In this document: positions 7,125 to 10,582 of the stretch, in pieces
Numbering within the stretch: position 1 is the stretch's first letter
How the letters are laid out: every line of letters starts with the position of its first letter
NCBI GenBank assembly: GCA_009993495.1
Contig: JAACTI010000060.1
Coordinates: forward strand, 1 to 10,582
From: Deltaproteobacteria bacterium
GTDB lineage: Bacteria; Desulfobacterota; Desulfuromonadia; Desulfuromonadales; Geopsychrobacteraceae
Direction of reading: 5' to 3'
Length of the DNA: 10,582 nucleotides
Position numbers and translations under genes: made by a program
Notes under the pieces: generated by a model
Told to the model about the DNA's origin: nothing
The model's database searches: none
The model's input: only the letters and a program-made list of their open reading frames with translations

Positions 7125-8816
7125 ATGCTGACCTTTGCCCGCATCAACCGTAACCTGCGTTCGCTCAAGCGCTACCGCCAAATACTCGGCGTCCTGATCA
7201 AATACGGCTTTGGCCAGATCATTGAACAACTGAATATCGATTACTATCTGGAAATCGGTAAGCGCATTGTTTCCCTGGGCACCATGTCGAAAAAGTTCGA
7301 ACGTTTAACCACTCAGGTGCGCCTCCGGCTGGCAATGGAAGAACTGGGACCGACATTCATCAAATTGGGCCAGATTCTGTCGACCCGTCCCGATTTGATT
7401 CCCCTTGAATATGCTGAGGAATTTCGCAAACTGCAAGATCGGGTACCACCGATCAGCTCCCATGTCATTCGGGCCGAAATCGAAAAACAGTTAAAAGCCC
7501 CCCTGGAAGACCTTTACGCCGAATTCGCGGATGTTTCCATCGCCGCAGGCTCCATCGCCCAGGTTCACAAAGCGCGCCGCCATTCGGGCGAGCTGGTCGC
7601 GGTAAAGATCCGCCGCCCAGGAGTTCTGGCGTTACTCGAAACAGATCTGGATATTCTGGCAGGCCTGGCTTATCTGATTGAACATCACCTGCCCGGCCTG
7701 GATTTTTTCGATCCAACAGGCGTCGTCCGCGAATTCCGCCGCACCCTTTTCCGTGAACTGGATCTCACCCGCGAAGGCCACACGATTGAGCGTTTTGCCG
7801 CTAATTTTGCCAATTCTGATGAGCTGAAGACCCCGCAGGTCTTCTGGGATCAAAGTTGCGAGACCATTCTGACCCTGGAATTTATTGACGGCACCAAAAT
7901 AAACGATATCAAACGCCTGGAAAGTCAGAAGTTTTCCCGCCCCAAACTGGCCAACATGGTTGCACGGAATCTGCTTGAGCAGGTCATGGTTCACGGTATG
8001 TTTCATGGCGATCCCCACCCTGGCAATATTTTTGTCGTTCCTGACGGGCGGATCTGCTTCCTGGATTTCGGCATGATCGGCCGTCTGGATCAGGAGCTCA
8101 AACAACAACTCTGCGACCTCTTGATTGCCATGCATCAGCGCGATGCCGAACGGATGATCACCCTGCTGTCTTATTCCGGAGAAATTTCAGATGACGTTGA
8201 TCGCAGACTGCTCAAGCGCGATATCAGCGAAATGATTGACGACTATTACTCTTTGAGTCTATCCGAAATCAATACGGCCAAACTCTTTCGCGAATTCATT
8301 GATCTACTCAACCGCCATCACATGAAATTCCCGGCAGATTTAGTCCTCCTGGCCAAGGCTCTCGTCACAATTGAAAGTGTAACCTGTCAGCTTGATCCCC
8401 ATTTTGTTTTGATGGAACAAATTCGCCCCCAGCTTGAAAAGCTACTCCAGACGCGCTACAGCCCAGGATGGATGGCTCGAGATGTCATGGCGACCGGGCG
8501 TGACTATGGCAACCTGGTGCGACACCTGCCCCATGACTTACGCGAGCTGATTGGACGGATCAATCGCAATAAGTTCAAGATTGACCTTGAGCATCGTGGA
8601 CTCCAGAAACTCATTACCGACCTTGATCGTTCGACCAACCGGATTTCTTTCAGCTTAATCATTGCAGCCCTGGTGGTTGGCTCCTCGCTGGTCATGCAAA
8701 CCGAAAAAGGCCCTATTTTATTCGGCTTTCCGCTCATCAGTCTTCTTGGATATTCCATTGCCGCGTTTCTCGGGTTGGGGTTGGCAATCGCCATTTTGCG
8801 CTCAGGGCGCCTCTGA
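7125..8816 (+). CDS. ubiB: ABC1/ADCK/UbiB family atypical protein kinase-like protein
   Basis: Membrane-anchored member of the UbiB family, which supports isoprenoid quinone synthesis through ATPase activity rather than as an ordinary protein kinase. The 563 residues are near E. coli UbiB in length. Hallmarks: the KxGQ motif (K80-Q83 in FIKLGQILSTRPD), the Ala-rich nucleotide loop AAGSIAQVHKA (140-150) in place of a Gly-rich loop, lysine K161 in VAVKIRRPG, E211 in FRELDLTREG, HGDPHPGN (294-301) as catalytic loop, and DFG at 314-316. Two hydrophobic helices close the protein (about 508-526 and 532-557), the usual anchor. The ribosome binding site is weak (GGAT, four bases before the ATG), so coupling to the small gene 15 bases upstream is likely. 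Relatives of the suspected lineage make menaquinone, so the quinone served here is uncertain. Confidence 0.95.
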   Translation: MLTFARINRNLRSLKRYRQILGVLIKYGFGQIIEQLNIDYYLEIGKRIVSLGTMSKKFERLTTQVRLRLAMEELGPTFIKLGQILSTRPDLIPLEYAEEFRKLQDRVPPISSHVIRAEIEKQLKAPLEDLYAEFADVSIAAGSIAQVHKARRHSGELVAVKIRRPGVLALLETDLDILAGLAYLIEHHLPGLDFFDPTGVVREFRRTLFRELDLTREGHTIERFAANFANSDELKTPQVFWDQSCETILTLEFIDGTKINDIKRLESQKFSRPKLANMVARNLLEQVMVHGMFHGDPHPGNIFVVPDGRICFLDFGMIGRLDQELKQQLCDLLIAMHQRDAERMITLLSYSGEISDDVDRRLLKRDISEMIDDYYSLSLSEINTAKLFREFIDLLNRHHMKFPADLVLLAKALVTIESVTCQLDPHFVLMEQIRPQLEKLLQTRYSPGWMARDVMATGRDYGNLVRHLPHDLRELIGRINRNKFKIDLEHRGLQKLITDLDRSTNRISFSLIIAALVVGSSLVMQTEKGPILFGFPLISLLGYSIAAFLGLGLAIAILRSGRL

Positions 8817-8892
8817 ACCCGGGAACAACTGTGGTTTCTGTGCACCAAGCGCAGCAGCAGCACAACAACAAGAGACGGACATCAACCCACCA

Positions 8893-8906
8893 CCAGGAGA
8901 ACCTGG
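8893..8906 (+). repeat. Small perfect hairpin downstream of ubiB
   Basis: CCAGG and CCTGG pair around AGAA. The stem has five pairs and no T-run follows, so it is weak as a terminator. It may be a pause site or transcript end stabiliser. Confidence 0.3.
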
Positions 8907-8933
8907 CCAATTAGTTCATTAATAACCAGAGGT

Positions 8934-8939
8934 TAAAAT
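8934..8939 (+). promoter_or_regulatory. Possible -10 box for lpxC
   Basis: TAAAAT matches the sigma70 -10 consensus at five of six bases and lies in an AT-rich stretch about 95 bases before the lpxC start. The sequence 17 bases upstream (TTAGTT) is a poor -35, so the call is tentative. Confidence 0.25.
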
Positions 8940-9017
8940 ACGTATTTCAATCGGCATAAACCTTGCTGGAACAACAGCACCCTTGCATTACTACGCATAA
9001 ATTCACACAAATTCTTA

Positions 9018-9023
9018 GTGGAA
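9018..9023 (+). promoter_or_regulatory. Ribosome binding site supporting the lpxC start
   Basis: GTGGAA lies eight bases before the ATG at 9032. The upstream in-frame TTG at 8963 would add 23 residues that do not look like LpxC, so 9032 is the better start. Confidence 0.45.
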
Positions 9024-9031
9024 TACTGGAT

Positions 9032-9961
9032 ATGATTTTGCAACGCACCCTACAGAACCCCATAGAAATTTCAGGCATCGGTCTGCACTCTGGTGCCAAC
9101 ATCTGTTTGCGTTTGCGCCCGGCTGCTGCCGGAACCGGAATTATTTTTTATCGTCGTGACGCTCAGCGTTCAGCTGCGATTCCGGCAAAAGTTGAAAATG
9201 TTGTCGATACCCGCTTGGCAACGGTTCTGGGCCGTGATGGCTTGACCGTATCAACGGTAGAACACTTTCTGGCGGCGCTTTCCGCCTGCGGAATTGACAA
9301 CCTCCATGTTGATATCGATGGCCCGGAAGTACCGATTCTTGACGGCAGTGCGGCGCCTTTCATCGCGGCAATTGAAAAAGCCGGCACAGAGACTCTGCTT
9401 GCCAGTCGCAAATTCATCGCCATCCGTAAACCTATCAGCCTGATTGAAGGCGATAAGCGCATCAGCATTATTCCCTCACGCTTTTTCAGAATTACCTTTG
9501 ACATTGCCTTTGAGCACAAAGCGATTGCCGTGCAACAGTACAGCATGAAATTCACCAGCGAAAACTTTCAGCGCGACATTGCTCCGGCACGAACCTTTGG
9601 TTTTCTGCACGAAGTTGAACATCTGAAATCCGTCGGTCTGGCGCGTGGTGGGTCTCTTGACAATGCCGTAGTCATTGATGAAGGCGGCGTTATAAACCCC
9701 GAGGGACTTCGTTATCGCGATGAATTTGTTCGGCATAAAATTCTGGATGCTTGCGGCGACTTCAGTCTCCTTGGAGCCCCGATGCTCGGTCATATCCGGG
9801 CGTTCAAGGCGGGGCATGATCTGAACGCAAAAATGGTGCGTAAAATTCTCGCCAATCCAGATCACTGGGCAACGCTGGAATTCGACGCTATCACCTCCCA
9901 GGAAGCTCAACGCCAAAATTCCCCTGCATTTGCGGTTGATTTGGCCTGGAGCAAAAACTGA
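9032..9961 (+). CDS. lpxC: UDP-3-O-acyl-N-acetylglucosamine deacetylase LpxC
   Basis: Zinc enzyme that removes the acetyl group from UDP-3-O-acyl-GlcNAc, the committed step of lipid A synthesis, in the cytosol. The 309-residue product matches the usual length (E. coli 305). It starts MILQRTLQNPIEISGIGLHSG, the normal family opening. The catalytic set is complete: E77-H78 in STVEHFLAAL, H235 and D239 in EFVRHKILDACGD as the remaining zinc ligands, and H262 in KAGHDLN as the general acid. DGPEVPILDGSA (about 96-107) and PARTFGFLHEVE (about 185-196) are also present. It is not beside ftsZ, its neighbour in enterobacteria; instead it lies between ubiB and an NtrY-like kinase. Regulation is unclear: an AT-rich region upstream may hold a promoter. 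The C-terminus lacks a long extension. Confidence 0.97.
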   Translation: MILQRTLQNPIEISGIGLHSGANICLRLRPAAAGTGIIFYRRDAQRSAAIPAKVENVVDTRLATVLGRDGLTVSTVEHFLAALSACGIDNLHVDIDGPEVPILDGSAAPFIAAIEKAGTETLLASRKFIAIRKPISLIEGDKRISIIPSRFFRITFDIAFEHKAIAVQQYSMKFTSENFQRDIAPARTFGFLHEVEHLKSVGLARGGSLDNAVVIDEGGVINPEGLRYRDEFVRHKILDACGDFSLLGAPMLGHIRAFKAGHDLNAKMVRKILANPDHWATLEFDAITSQEAQRQNSPAFAVDLAWSKN

Positions 9962-9981
9962 TAGTGGCGTAAAATCTCCCC

Positions 9982-10002
9982 CTGTCCGCATCACCCGGAC
10001 AG
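9982..10002 (+). terminator. Weak intrinsic terminator after lpxC
   Basis: CTGTCCG (9982-9988) and CGGACAG (9996-10002) form a seven-pair stem with a seven-base loop, 20 bases behind the lpxC stop. The sequence after it (ATCATTTG) has only a short T-run, so termination may be partial. Its place between a stop codon and a promoter supports the call. Confidence 0.45.
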
Positions 10003-10007
10003 ATCAT

Positions 10008-10037
10008 TTGCCAGATCCATGTTTATTCTGCGATAAT
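10008..10037 (+). promoter_or_regulatory. Sigma70-type promoter for the NtrY-like kinase gene
   Basis: TTGCCA (10008-10013) and GATAAT (10032-10037) each match the consensus at five of six bases, with 18 bases between them. Transcription would start near 10044, giving a leader of about 35 bases. It lies directly behind the terminator-like hairpin. Confidence 0.55.
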
Positions 10038-10078
10038 TCTGGTTATTCCTGCGGTCACACATTATTCAAGGGATCTGC

Positions 10079-10582
10079 ATGAGCACCACCCCGATCAAGC
10101 CCGTACGACGCTACTCTGAGTGGATCTTACTGGTACTGGTCACCCTTCTTCTTGTGCTCTTACCCAAATTTGAAGCTCAACTTTATCAAGCCACGGCAGC
10201 ATTAACCCCGTCCAACAGCATCATGACCTTAGCCGTCATCAACATCAATATCTTATTGGTGCTGACTTTTTTGTTTCTGATTTTCCGTAACCTTTTCAAA
10301 CTGCTACTGGAACGACATCAGGGGGTGCCTGGAGCCCACCTGCGCAGCAAACTTGTCGGGGCCTTTGTTGCGCTGTCTCTGATCCCAACCATGCTGTTAT
10401 TTTTCGCCTCCGCGGGGTTCATCCGCAACAGCATTGACAACTGGTTTAATCAACAAATCGAGTCGGCAATGGATGAATCGCTGGAAGTCGCCAAAACCTA
10501 CTACCGCAATTCTGAAGCAACCGCACTCTATTACGCCGATCAGCTTGCCAACCGCATCAAACAAGACAAACTGCTCAACGAA
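10079..10582 (+). CDS. NtrY-like membrane sensor histidine kinase (3' end missing)
   Basis: The first 168 residues of a gene that runs off the right edge. The ATG at 10079 has AAGGGA at 10068-10073, five bases ahead. The protein begins with a short basic tail (KPVRRY) and a membrane helix (about 15-28). A second helix (about 50-70, rich in Ile, Asn and Leu) leads into FRNLFKLLLERHQGVPGAHLRSKLVGAFVALSLIPTMLLFFASAGFI, the characteristic entry to the third membrane helix (about 94-115) of NtrY-type kinases. The following NSIDNWFNQQIESAMDESLEVAKTYY starts the periplasmic sensor part. HAMP, PAS and kinase domains would follow outside the window, so kinase function is inferred from the N-terminus alone. 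Relatives act with sigma54-dependent NtrX-type regulators in nitrogen, redox or envelope control; the signal here is unknown. Confidence 0.88.
   Translation, partial: MSTTPIKPVRRYSEWILLVLVTLLLVLLPKFEAQLYQATAALTPSNSIMTLAVININILLVLTFLFLIFRNLFKLLLERHQGVPGAHLRSKLVGAFVALSLIPTMLLFFASAGFIRNSIDNWFNQQIESAMDESLEVAKTYYRNSEATALYYADQLANRIKQDKLLNE

Larger units (their letters stand above)
8817..9031 (+). other. Gap between ubiB and lpxC
   Basis: 215 bases with no convincing gene. It begins with a CAG/CAA-rich low-complexity patch (about 8845-8875), then a small perfect hairpin (8893-8906), then an AT-rich part (about 8908-8960) that could hold a promoter for lpxC. No intrinsic terminator with a T-run follows ubiB, so read-through into lpxC is possible. 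Confidence 0.6.

Noticed and set aside
8849..8872. CAG/CAA-rich patch as a tandem repeat or CRISPR-like element
   Set aside because: Only a few imperfect trinucleotide units with no spacers; it is simple low-complexity sequence.
8662..8922. 86-codon + strand frame running past the end of ubiB
   Set aside because: Most of it lies inside ubiB in another frame, the tail is low-complexity, and no ribosome binding site or family pattern is seen.
8963..9031. Longer LpxC starting at TTG 8963
   Set aside because: The extra 23 residues do not fit the family, and the ATG at 9032 gives the normal N-terminus with a better ribosome binding site.

Overview
The window reads as a conserved chromosomal stretch of a Gram-negative bacterium, most likely a deltaproteobacterium of the Desulfuromonadia type (Geobacter, Pelobacter or Desulfuromonas relatives). 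The reasons are LpxC (lipid A synthesis, so an outer membrane), a cobalamin-independent QueH, a phasin-like protein directly before UbiB, an NtrY-type kinase, a cytidylate kinase-like protein upstream of yebC-ruvCAB, and balanced to mildly GC-rich codon use. The lineage is inferred from gene content; no search was run. Every gene is on the + strand. I see no RNA gene, insertion sequence, CRISPR array or attachment site, and no gene-free stretch over 300 bases.

Left part (1-3849): the 3' part of a cytidylate kinase-like gene whose product ends in a BON domain, then yebC (translation factor family), then ruvC, ruvA and ruvB. The three Ruv proteins form the complete Holliday junction machine: RuvA binds the junction, RuvB drives branch migration, RuvC cuts. 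ruvC and ruvA overlap by four bases, and all active-site residues are in place.

Middle (3877-7109): a large gene of unknown function (772 codons) directly behind ruvB, probably in the same transcript. Faint resemblance to restriction-modification proteins (an N-terminal nuclease-like fold and a central stretch resembling the late part of an N6-adenine methyltransferase) makes it the best candidate here for something undescribed. It is followed by queH (last step of queuosine synthesis), which overlaps a small phasin/UbiK-like coiled-coil gene.

Right part (7125-10582): ubiB (ABC1/ADCK atypical kinase with two C-terminal membrane helices), a 215-base gap, lpxC (committed step of lipid A synthesis), a weak terminator, a good sigma70-type promoter, and the 5' part of an NtrY-like membrane histidine kinase that runs off the right edge. 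Genes from yebC to ubiB are tightly spaced and may form one long operon. lpxC may have its own promoter, and the kinase very probably does.
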